A stretch of 64,000 nt of DNA from Mesobacillus subterraneus. GTDB lineage: Bacteria; Bacillota; Bacilli; Bacillales; Cytobacillaceae. The position numbers and the translations under genes are program-made. The notes under the pieces were generated by a model that worked only from the letters and a program-made list of their open reading frames with translations, did no database searches and was not told where the DNA came from. Location of the stretch: contig NZ_JAMBOF010000004.1 in assembly GCF_023715485.1 (NCBI RefSeq), positions 1 through 64,000 of the forward strand, given 5' to 3'. Shown here piece after piece: positions 40,623 through 48,287 of the stretch (position 1 is its first letter; every line of letters begins with the position of its first letter).

Positions 40623-42059
40623 ATGAGGATGGCTAAGGATTTATTTAGAAATAAAAAGTTTTTAATTGCGCTCTTCCTAGCATTGGTCGTCGGTTCGACT
40701 ATCTATTATCATACGCACAAAGACCTGCCAGAGGGTTTGTCCTACGAAGGTAATGTCCATAAAGTCAAGGATGTCCGCTTTTTATATGATCTAACCTATA
40801 CAGCAGATGATGGTGAGAAAAAATTCGATCATAGAATATTTAAAACGGTCTTAAAAAGAATAGAGGAAGCCGAAGAATTCATAGTTCTGGATATGTTTTT
40901 ATTTAATGATTATTACAAAAAAGATATGGGCTACCCTGAAATAAGCGGGACGATAAGCGAAAAACTCATTGCCCAAAAAAAGAAGCACAAGGACCTTAAA
41001 GTAGTGTTCATTACCGATGAAATAAACCTTACGTACGGATCACATAAATCTGGCATGCTGAAAGAATTGAGAGACAATGGAATCGAAGTCATTTTCACCA
41101 ATCTCGATCCACTAAGAGATTCAAATCCTATATATACAGGAGTTTGGCGGGTTTTCTTCCAATGGTTCGGCCAATCTGGAGAAGGCTGGATACCAAATCC
41201 GATGGCAAAAAACGCGCCTGATGTAACATTGCGTTCATATCTCGAGCTTTTAAACCTGAAAGCCAACCATCGTAAAGTCTTTGTGACTGAAAAAACAGCC
41301 ATTGTTGCATCTGCAAATCCGCATGATGCAAGCGGTTTTCACTCAAACATAGCTTTCGAAACAAGCGGAAATGTCATTGGAGACATTCTGGAAGCTGAGC
41401 AGGCAGTGTCCAATTTCTCAGGCGGAGGAAAACTTCCTGAGTATACTCCTGTAGAAGAAACAGGACCCATACAGGTACAAGTCCTGACAGAAGGCAAGAT
41501 TTTCGAGCATCTCCTCAAGGAACTGCAGAAAACCGAAAAAGGAGATAAAATCTGGATTGGCATGTTCTATCTCGCGGAACGGAATGTAATCGACGAAATC
41601 GACAAAGCTGCCAACCGAGGCGCCAAAATATATATCATTCTTGATCCAAATAAAAATGCCTTTGGCAATCAGAAATCAGGGCTGCCAAACATCCCTGTAA
41701 CAGCCGAAATCAAGAAGCTCGGCAGCGAAAATATAAAAATGAAATGGTACAATGCAGGTGAGGAGCAATATCATACAAAGATGATTTACTTTGACCGCGG
41801 CAATGAAGGAATGATTCTTGGAGGCTCGGCCAATTTTACCAGTCGGAACCTCGATGACTTAAATCTGGAAACAAATATTAAGATAGCGGCACCTTCCGAC
41901 AGCTCGGTTGTCAAAGATGTTGATCAATATTTCAATAGACTTTGGAATAATGAAGAAGGAAGATTCACTCTTAATTATGAAGATATCGATGACAAGATGA
42001 CTCCATTTAAGTATATGATCTACTGGATTCAAAAAATCCTTCGATTTACAAGTTATTGA
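40623..42059 (+). CDS. Phospholipase D-like protein, membrane anchored
   Basis: A 478-aa protein with an N-terminal membrane anchor (about residues 11-28) and two PLD-type catalytic halves: ANHRKVFVTEKTAIVASANP (HxK...N) and YHTKMIYFDRGNEGMILGGS with N following. The pair of HxK motifs is as in cardiolipin synthases and PLD-family hydrolases, but the first half lacks the typical ClsA N-terminal two-helix anchor, so substrate is uncertain. ATG 40623 has AAGGGG upstream. Monocistronic with a terminator. Confidence 0.82.
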   Translation: MRMAKDLFRNKKFLIALFLALVVGSTIYYHTHKDLPEGLSYEGNVHKVKDVRFLYDLTYTADDGEKKFDHRIFKTVLKRIEEAEEFIVLDMFLFNDYYKKDMGYPEISGTISEKLIAQKKKHKDLKVVFITDEINLTYGSHKSGMLKELRDNGIEVIFTNLDPLRDSNPIYTGVWRVFFQWFGQSGEGWIPNPMAKNAPDVTLRSYLELLNLKANHRKVFVTEKTAIVASANPHDASGFHSNIAFETSGNVIGDILEAEQAVSNFSGGGKLPEYTPVEETGPIQVQVLTEGKIFEHLLKELQKTEKGDKIWIGMFYLAERNVIDEIDKAANRGAKIYIILDPNKNAFGNQKSGLPNIPVTAEIKKLGSENIKMKWYNAGEEQYHTKMIYFDRGNEGMILGGSANFTSRNLDDLNLETNIKIAAPSDSSVVKDVDQYFNRLWNNEEGRFTLNYEDIDDKMTPFKYMIYWIQKILRFTSY

Positions 42060-42063
42060 AGCA

Positions 42064-42092
42064 AGGCTCCCAAACAGGGAGTCTTTTTCAAT
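42064..42092 (+). terminator. Terminator of the PLD-like gene
   Basis: GGCTCCC and GGGAGTC around AAACA, then TTTTT. Confidence 0.75.
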
Positions 42093-42192
42093 GTGATTAA
42101 GTTATAAGAGCTCTTTGGTTTTCAAGTTAAACAAAAAATCCTTCTCATTTCCAATTTCATTCAGTACGATAGTTATTAAGGGGGAAGAATTG

Positions 42193-42237
42193 ATGACTAA
42201 TATAAAGAGAGAATTAATTTTAAAATTTTCCCCTTGA
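42193..42237 (+). CDS. Possible 14-aa leader peptide before the NCS2 permease gene
   Basis: ATG with GGGGGAAGAA upstream starts MTNIKRELILKFSP and stops at TGA 42235-42237. It overlaps the left arm and loop of a terminator-like hairpin, the layout of an attenuator leader peptide. It may equally be chance. Confidence 0.3.
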   Translation: MTNIKRELILKFSP

Positions 42238-42256
42238 TCATTCTCTCTTTGTTTTT
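42204..42256 (+). terminator. Terminator-like hairpin upstream of the NCS2 permease gene
   Basis: AAAGAGAGAAT (42204-42214) pairs perfectly with ATTCTCTCTTT (42240-42250), then GTTTTTG. It lies 60 nt before the permease start and could act as an attenuator. Confidence 0.5.
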
Positions 42257-42314
42257 GAACATCACCTACGAAAAAGCAGTTGCAAAAAAATAATTAAAAA
42301 TGGAGTTTTTCAGG

Positions 42315-43616
42315 ATGAGAATTGGCCTTTCTGCCATACAGTGGATGGCATTCATTATCGCTGGCTCAATCGTTGCCCCGATTGCTATCGCGGATTTATA
42401 CCAATTGAGCCCGGCGGAAACAACAGGGTTAGTACAGCGGACAATGTTCGTGCTGGGCCTGTCAAGCCTGCTCCAGGCTGTGATTGGGCATAGAATGCCA
42501 ATCAATGAGGGACCAGCAGGCCTCTGGTGGGGTGTATTCACTATATATGCCGGGCTAAGCACTGCATTGTTTTCATCAAAAATTGAAACCCTGCAGGCAC
42601 TTGAAGGAGCCATGGTCATTAGCGGTATTGTTTTCTTGCTGTTAAGTTTGCTGAAGCTGATTGAAAAACTGGCTCAGCTGTTTACCCCAGTGGTCAGCGG
42701 GATTTATTTGCTGTTACTTGTAATCCAGTTAAGCGGTTCTTTTCTGAATGGCATGATGGGATTAAGCGGCGATAAAAGTAAAGCGGAACTTTCAATCGCC
42801 TTTTTCAGCTTCTTAATGGTATTGATAACTTTCTATCTATCAAGACACCGAATCAACTGGGTCCGCCAGTATTCCATCCTTATGAGTTTAGCAGCTGGCT
42901 GGATGCTTTTTTCATTATTTAATCTGGGAGAAGCATTTCATCCTTATCAAGGCCCCGCATTCGCTCTTCCTGAGTTGTTCTCATTTGGCAAACCTATATT
43001 TGACTCAGGAATGATGGTTACTTCTGTTTTTATCACATTCCTTTTGATTACCAATATGCTAGCAAGCATCCGGGTTACTGGACAGGTTCTGAAAGAAAAG
43101 GGCAGTGTGGAAGGTGAGTTCCGCTATCGCGGGAGCGGTTTTACAGCTGGCATAAATCAGATTCTTGCAGGTATTTTTTCTGCAATAGGATCTGTTCCAA
43201 TCTCAGGAGCGGCAGGTTTCATCGCCACGACCGGGATCACGAGATTGCTTCCGTTCATCATCAGCTCACTGTTGATCATTTTCACAAGCCTGCTCCCTGG
43301 GGTCATGTCTTTTTTCGCTTCGCTCCCAGCGCCAGTAGGGTATTCAGTTACTTTTGTCATTTTTGCCAATATGATTGGGATTGCTTTTTCCGAATTTGAT
43401 CGTGAGCCTGAAAAAAACAGGACAAGAATAGTCATCGGAATCTCACTGCTAGCTGGAGTAGGTGCAATGTTCGTTCCTGGAGAAGCATTCACCGGCATTT
43501 CACCTGCACTTATTTCCATTCTTAATAATGGCTTGATCCTCGGTACTTTGATTGCAGTCTTAACAGACCAACTTACACAAGCAAAAATGAGACAGAAGAT
43601 TACAGAAAAAAGATGA
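42315..43616 (+). CDS. NCS2-family nucleobase permease (uracil/xanthine type)
   Basis: A 433-aa membrane protein with about 12-14 hydrophobic segments of the UraA/PbuX-like NCS2 family. It contains WMAFIIAGSIVAPIAIADLY, a PINEGPAGLWWGVF segment in the conserved position and a C-terminal ISGAAGFIATTGITRLLPF in place of the usual TPxTTYAENIG motif. This motif divergence suggests a branch with altered substrate (B. subtilis YcpX/YwdJ-like permeases come to mind). ATG 42315 has GGAG nine bases upstream. A hairpin and short leader frame precede it. Confidence 0.75.
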   Translation: MRIGLSAIQWMAFIIAGSIVAPIAIADLYQLSPAETTGLVQRTMFVLGLSSLLQAVIGHRMPINEGPAGLWWGVFTIYAGLSTALFSSKIETLQALEGAMVISGIVFLLLSLLKLIEKLAQLFTPVVSGIYLLLLVIQLSGSFLNGMMGLSGDKSKAELSIAFFSFLMVLITFYLSRHRINWVRQYSILMSLAAGWMLFSLFNLGEAFHPYQGPAFALPELFSFGKPIFDSGMMVTSVFITFLLITNMLASIRVTGQVLKEKGSVEGEFRYRGSGFTAGINQILAGIFSAIGSVPISGAAGFIATTGITRLLPFIISSLLIIFTSLLPGVMSFFASLPAPVGYSVTFVIFANMIGIAFSEFDREPEKNRTRIVIGISLLAGVGAMFVPGEAFTGISPALISILNNGLILGTLIAVLTDQLTQAKMRQKITEKR

Positions 43617-43729
43617 CAATATCATCATTCTGCAATGATAGCTGAATCATTAAGTATTATTGTGTGACTCATGTAACAGCCTAAGGTTACAATTAAATGG
43701 AGATATTATATTCAAAGGAGTGAGTGACA

Positions 43730-44143
43730 ATGGCAATTGAGAATCCCAGTCGTGAAGAAATCGGCAAAATCTTAAAAAAGGCAAGAAAGATAGCTGTGGT
43801 TGGTTTGAGTGATAATCCCGAGCGTACATCTTACATGGTTTCACAGGCGATGCAGGCTGCAGGCTATGATATCATCCCGGTCAACCCGGCTGCTGATGAA
43901 GTGCTAGGTGTAAAAGCAGTTAAGTCTTTAAAAGAGATTGAAGGACACATAGATATTGTCAATGTCTTTCGCCGCTCTGAATTTCTTATGGAAGTGGCAA
44001 AGGAATTCGCGGAAATTGACGCTGACGTCTTTTGGGCACAGCTCGGCCTTGAAAACGAAGAAGCCTATAATTTCCTTAACGAAAAAGGCTATACAGTAAT
44101 CATGGACAGGTGCATAAAAGTTGAACATGCAATGACGAAATAA
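43730..44143 (+). CDS. yneT: CoA-binding protein YneT
   Basis: A 137-aa Rossmann-type CoA-binding protein (PF13380). KIAVVGLSDNPERTSYMVSQ forms the nucleotide-binding turn, then GYDIIPVNPAADEVLGVKAV and a C-terminal YTVIMDRCIKVEH. ATG 43730 has AAGGAG upstream. In B. subtilis yneT lies between plsY and parE, as here with insertions. Function unknown; members may sense CoA or protect thiols. Confidence 0.9.
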   Translation: MAIENPSREEIGKILKKARKIAVVGLSDNPERTSYMVSQAMQAAGYDIIPVNPAADEVLGVKAVKSLKEIEGHIDIVNVFRRSEFLMEVAKEFAEIDADVFWAQLGLENEEAYNFLNEKGYTVIMDRCIKVEHAMTK

Positions 44144-44149
44144 TTTTAA

Positions 44150-44178
44150 GGCGTGAGGACTTCGTTCTCACGCTTCTC
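44150..44178 (+). terminator. Hairpin after yneT
   Basis: GCGTGAG and CTCACGC around a 9-nt loop, then TTCTCTT; a weak T-run. Confidence 0.6.
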
Positions 44179-44243
44179 TTGTTTAAAGCAAATATCAGCC
44201 ATAATGGTTAAATATATAACGTCTTGCAAGGATGGGGTTTACG

Positions 44244-45389
44244 ATGGAGTTTTTGAACAAGCAGCTGGCCCAGGAGATTGTTGATCGGACGATGGGAATC
44301 ATCGGCAGAAATATCAACGTAATGGATAACCGCGGAGTGATTATCGGATCGGGCGACCAAAATCGCATTGATGATGTCCATGAAGGGGCAGTTATCGTGA
44401 TTGAGCGCGGATCAGGTTTTGAAATCACGGAAAAGGAGGCGGAAAAGCTTCAAGGCGTAAGAGCAGGAATCAATCTTCCCATCACATTTGATGGAAATAT
44501 CGCTGGCGTTATTGGAATCACAGGGGCTCCTGATGAGATCAGAAGTTACGGGGAACTCGTCAGAATGGCTGCCGAGCTCAGTCTCCAGCAGGCTGTGTTG
44601 ATCAATGAAATCCAGTGGGACGACAGGCTCAAGGAAGAGCTCGTCAGCCAAATTATTCATTATGAGGGTAAGCTTGATCCTCTTTTCCTGGAAAGATCGC
44701 TGCGCCTCGGAATCGACCTTGAATTGCCAAGGGTTGCGATTGTTCTCTTGACAACTGACCGTAAGAAATCATTTTCTTATTTAAAAAACCGACTTGAAAA
44801 GGAGGATCTCTTATTAATGCAGCATGACCGGATTGTCATTTTAAAAAAGGTCAATGCGACGGGTAAAGACCCCTTGATTTCAAATTACCTTTTGAAAACT
44901 GCAGAAGGTTGGGTTAACGGTATAAAAAAGACCGTAAATATGAATGTTAAAATCGCGATCGGCCAATATCATGAAGGTCTCTCAGGACTCGCAAAGTCTT
45001 ACCAAGAGGCTGCAAATACACTAAAAGCTGGAGTGAAGTTAGCGCCTGAAAATCAGATTTTCATTTATGAGGATTATTATCTGCCTGTTTTCCTGATGAC
45101 TGCCTTAGAATCCGGTTTAACAGAAGGATTACCACCCTATTATCTCGTTCTGAGTCATAAGGACCCAAAAGGAGAGCTTACCGAAACGTTAAAAGCGATC
45201 ATTACAACAAATGGAGACATGAACGGCGCGGCTCAAAATCTTTACATCCACCGGAATACTCTTCGCTATCGCCTGGATAAAATCGCCGAAATCACAGGAA
45301 AAGATCCGCGAAAAATGACCGACTTGCTCCATCTCTATTTGTCTTATTTAAACGATGTTATCTCTCAGATTGCCGGTTTTAAAAGGTAG
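44244..45389 (+). CDS. cdaR: CdaR-type sugar-diacid/glycerate regulator
   Basis: A 381-aa transcriptional activator with an N-terminal sugar-diacid recognition domain (LAQEIVDRTMGIIGRNINVM, then GVIIGSGDQNRIDDVHEGA) and a C-terminal PucR-type HTH (NGDMNGAAQNLYIHRNTLRY, then RLDKIAEITG). E. coli CdaR activates garPLRK and gudPXD on glycerate or sugar diacids. Here the genes that follow encode a GntP-type permease and a glycerate kinase, so glycerate is the likely inducer. ATG 44244 is preceded by AGGATGGGG. Confidence 0.85.
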   Translation: MEFLNKQLAQEIVDRTMGIIGRNINVMDNRGVIIGSGDQNRIDDVHEGAVIVIERGSGFEITEKEAEKLQGVRAGINLPITFDGNIAGVIGITGAPDEIRSYGELVRMAAELSLQQAVLINEIQWDDRLKEELVSQIIHYEGKLDPLFLERSLRLGIDLELPRVAIVLLTTDRKKSFSYLKNRLEKEDLLLMQHDRIVILKKVNATGKDPLISNYLLKTAEGWVNGIKKTVNMNVKIAIGQYHEGLSGLAKSYQEAANTLKAGVKLAPENQIFIYEDYYLPVFLMTALESGLTEGLPPYYLVLSHKDPKGELTETLKAIITTNGDMNGAAQNLYIHRNTLRYRLDKIAEITGKDPRKMTDLLHLYLSYLNDVISQIAGFKR

Positions 45390-45418
45390 CAGGCAGAATG
45401 TCATTGTGCATATGCACA

Positions 45419-45448
45419 AAAGACCTGTACTATTACAGGTCTTTTTTT
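45419..45448 (+). terminator. Terminator of the cdaR-type gene
   Basis: AAGACCTGTA and TACAGGTCTT around CTAT, then TTTTT. Confidence 0.85.
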
Positions 45449-45474
45449 GATGATTTGAATAATGAAACCCATTG

Positions 45475-45488
45475 CGATAGCGCTTACA
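45475..45488. promoter_or_regulatory. Candidate cre (CcpA) site before the glycerate operon
   Basis: CGATAGCGCTTACA matches the cre pattern TGWNANCGNTNWCA at every defined base except the first. It overlaps a possible -10 (TACAAT, 45485-45490), a position that would repress transcription when preferred sugars are present. Confidence 0.55.
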
Positions 45489-45522
45489 ATTGAGGTACAA
45501 ATTGTTCGAAGGAGGAATAACC

Positions 45523-46791
45523 GTGGATATTCAAGTAAGCGCTTTCGGTGCCTTAGTAGCACTTGTAGTTGCAATTTTTCTCATTTTAAAAAAGGTGTCT
45601 CCAGCTTACGGTATGATCGCAGGGGCTCTCATTGGCGGATTAGCTGGTGGAGTGGATGTCACAAATACAGTGACTTTGATGATGGAAGGTGCAAAAGGCA
45701 TTATTCCAGCAGTATTGAGGATCCTGGCTGCAGGTGTGCTAGCGGGTGTGCTGATTGAATCAGGTGCAGCAGCTGTTATCGCAGAAACGATCGTCAAAAA
45801 AGTAGGTGAGACACGTGCCTTGCTCGCATTGGCAATCGCGACGATGATCCTTACTATGGTTGGTGTCTTCATTGATGTAGCTGTTATCACTGTAGCACCA
45901 ATTGCATTGGCAATCGCAAACAGAGCTGGAATTTCAAAGACAGCCATCTTGTTTGCGATGATTGGCGGCGGCAAGGCTGGCAATATTATGTCACCAAATC
46001 CAAATGCTATCGCTGCTGCAGATGCATTTCAAATCCCTTTGACTTCGGTTATGGCTGCTGGAATCATTCCAGCCATTTTTGGACTTGCAGTAACCTATAT
46101 TTTAGCTAAAAAGCTCGTTAAAAAAGGATCAAACGTTACGGCCCAGGAAAGTGAAACGAAAATTAACGGCAAGCTTCCGCTAATTTTACCGGCCATCGTT
46201 GCACCATTAGTGACGATTATTCTTCTTGCTCTTCGTCCATTATTTGATATTAATATCGACCCAATGATCGCATTGCCAGCAGGTGGTATTGCCGGAGCAC
46301 TGGCCATGGGACGTATCAAACAGATCAACGACTATGCAGTATCGGGACTTGGGAAAATGTCTGGAGTAGCTATCATGCTTCTTGGAACAGGAACACTTGC
46401 AGGAATCATCGCTAACTCAGGTCTGAAGGATGTACTTATTAACAGCTTAGAGGCATTAGGACTTCCTGCATTTGTTCTTGCTCCTGTATCAGGAATCTTC
46501 ATGTCAGCTGCAACCGCATCAACAACAGCAGGTACTGCGGTTGCTTCTCAAGTATTCGGTTCAACGATTCTTGAAATGGGTGTTACAGCACTGGCAGGTG
46601 CCGCAATGGTTCACGCTGGCGCAACAGTGCTTGACCATCTTCCGCACGGAAGCTTCTTCCACGCTACAGGCGGAAGTGTAAATATGGAAATCAAAGAGCG
46701 TTTAAAATTAATTCCTTATGAAACAGCAGTCGGTTTAACACTTGCAGTCATTTCTACATTAATCTTTGGTATCTTTAAGTTCTTCGGTTAA
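45523..46791 (+). CDS. GntP-family permease (probable glycerate/gluconate transporter)
   Basis: A 422-aa membrane protein with about 12 hydrophobic segments of the GntP family (gluconate:H+ symporters). It contains GGGKAGNIMSPNPNAIAAAD and DHLPHGSFFHATGGSVNMEI. The HGSFFH segment is typical of the branch sometimes called GlxP/glycerate permease. Start is GTG 45523 with GAAGGAGG eight bases upstream; the earlier ATG-type starts lack this. Followed 91 nt later by glycerate kinase, supporting glycerate as substrate. Confidence 0.85.
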   Translation: MDIQVSAFGALVALVVAIFLILKKVSPAYGMIAGALIGGLAGGVDVTNTVTLMMEGAKGIIPAVLRILAAGVLAGVLIESGAAAVIAETIVKKVGETRALLALAIATMILTMVGVFIDVAVITVAPIALAIANRAGISKTAILFAMIGGGKAGNIMSPNPNAIAAADAFQIPLTSVMAAGIIPAIFGLAVTYILAKKLVKKGSNVTAQESETKINGKLPLILPAIVAPLVTIILLALRPLFDINIDPMIALPAGGIAGALAMGRIKQINDYAVSGLGKMSGVAIMLLGTGTLAGIIANSGLKDVLINSLEALGLPAFVLAPVSGIFMSAATASTTAGTAVASQVFGSTILEMGVTALAGAAMVHAGATVLDHLPHGSFFHATGGSVNMEIKERLKLIPYETAVGLTLAVISTLIFGIFKFFG

Positions 46792-46803
46792 ACGTTTTCC
46801 CTG

Positions 46804-46832
46804 ACGGTCTGGATTAAAAAAATCCGGACCGT
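46804..46832 (+). other. Hairpin between the GntP-type gene and glycerate kinase
   Basis: ACGGTCTGGATT and AATCCGGACCGT pair with one mismatch around AAAA; no T-run. May be an intra-operon stability element. Confidence 0.45.
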
Positions 46833-46882
46833 TCATATAAGCAGAAATTAAATGAATTATCAACGAAAGGAGAAACGAGTCC

Positions 46883-48019
46883 ATGAAAATAGTTATAGCA
46901 CCTGATTCTTTCAAAGAAAGCCTCACTGCAATGGAGGCAGCACTAGCGATCGAGAACGGCATGCAAAAAATGCTCCCAGAAGCAGAATTCGTCAAAGTTC
47001 CGATGGCAGATGGAGGAGAAGGCACGGTTCAATCACTTGTCGATGCAACAGGCGGACAAATCATTCCCAAAAAAGTCACAGGACCGCTTGGTGAACCTGT
47101 TAAAGCGTTCTTCGGAATATCTGGAGATGAAAAGACAGCAGTCATTGAAATGGCTGCAGCTTCAGGCTTGCATCTTGTCCCGTCTGAAAAAAGGAATCCC
47201 TTAATTACTACCACCAGAGGAACAGGTGAATTGATTGCTGCTGCCCTTGATCATGGTGTAGAACACATCATCATAGGAATCGGCGGTAGTGCTACCAATG
47301 ATGGCGGTTCCGGCATGGCCAAATCACTCGGCATTAAGCTGCTTGATGCAGCTGGTAATGAAATAGGCGAAGGCGGTAGTGCACTCGGAGCTATCGCTGC
47401 AATCGATATGTCCCACGCTGATCAACGTCTGTCTTCGGTAAAAATAGAAGTGGCATGTGATGTTGATAACCCGCTTACAGGGCCAAAAGGGGCATCTGCC
47501 ATTTTCGGGCCGCAAAAAGGAGCATCACCAGAAATGGTGAAGGTCTTAGACGATAACCTTCACCATTTTGCCGATATCATCCGCAGGGATCTTGGCAAGG
47601 ATATTGAACACCTTTCAGGGGCGGGTGCAGCTGGCGGCCTTGGTGGCGGATTGCTGGCATTCTTGTCAGCCGAGTTAAAAAGAGGCGTAGATATCGTACT
47701 GGAGGCGACAATGCTGGAGGAACACCTTGCTGATGCAGATTTTGTCATTACTGGTGAAGGGAAGATTGATGGACAGACGATATTTGGCAAAACGCCGATT
47801 GGTGTCGCTAAAACAGCCAAAAAGCACAATGTCTCAGTAATTGCTATTGCAGGGAATGTTGCGCAAGACAGCGACATTGTCCACGAGCATGGTATTGACG
47901 CAGTATTCAGTATCGTACCTGGAGTCATACCATTATCGGAAGCATTTGAACATGCAAGTGAATATGTTGAAAGGCTTTCCGCCAATATAGCTTCAATAAT
48001 CAAACTAAGCAGGGTATAA
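46883..48019 (+). CDS. glxK: Glycerate kinase
   Basis: A 378-aa kinase of the GarK/GlxK type (PF02595), phosphorylating glycerate to 2- or 3-phosphoglycerate and so feeding lower glycolysis. Marks: MKIVIAPDSFKESLTAMEAA, MADGGEGTVQSLVDATGG, IIGIGGSATNDGGSGMAKSL and TGEGKIDGQTIFGKTPIGVA. ATG 46883 follows AAAGGAG. It ends the module cdaR, permease, kinase. Confidence 0.94.
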   Translation: MKIVIAPDSFKESLTAMEAALAIENGMQKMLPEAEFVKVPMADGGEGTVQSLVDATGGQIIPKKVTGPLGEPVKAFFGISGDEKTAVIEMAAASGLHLVPSEKRNPLITTTRGTGELIAAALDHGVEHIIIGIGGSATNDGGSGMAKSLGIKLLDAAGNEIGEGGSALGAIAAIDMSHADQRLSSVKIEVACDVDNPLTGPKGASAIFGPQKGASPEMVKVLDDNLHHFADIIRRDLGKDIEHLSGAGAAGGLGGGLLAFLSAELKRGVDIVLEATMLEEHLADADFVITGEGKIDGQTIFGKTPIGVAKTAKKHNVSVIAIAGNVAQDSDIVHEHGIDAVFSIVPGVIPLSEAFEHASEYVERLSANIASIIKLSRV

Positions 48020-48021
48020 CC

Positions 48022-48064
48022 CAAAAAAAGCCGCGATCTGTATATACAGGATCGCGGCTTTTAT
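48022..48064 (+). terminator. Terminator of glycerate kinase
   Basis: AAAAGCCGCGATC and GATCGCGGCTTTT, with inner CTGTATATACAG pairing, then ATTTTT. Confidence 0.88.
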
Positions 48065-48287
48065 TTTTCATCGATATTCAAATGATATAAATAGGTTCAG
48101 ACAAAATAAAAAACACCTTAAAAGGTGATTTTAGTGAAAATGTATTTGTATTATAAATATGCACATAGTAAAATGGAGATTGGCCCAAAACTATAGTTTA
48201 TATAAGGACATAATAAGTCTACTATAACATTATCATAATCAAAGGCGATTGTCAACAATGAGTACCATTTTGGGGAGTGATTTTTTT

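Noticed and set aside
42193-42300. In-frame TGA of the leader frame read as a fourth selenocysteine
   Set aside because: Reading on gives a second TGA seven codons later and a low-complexity tail without a redox or family motif; the hairpin there looks like a terminator, not a SECIS.
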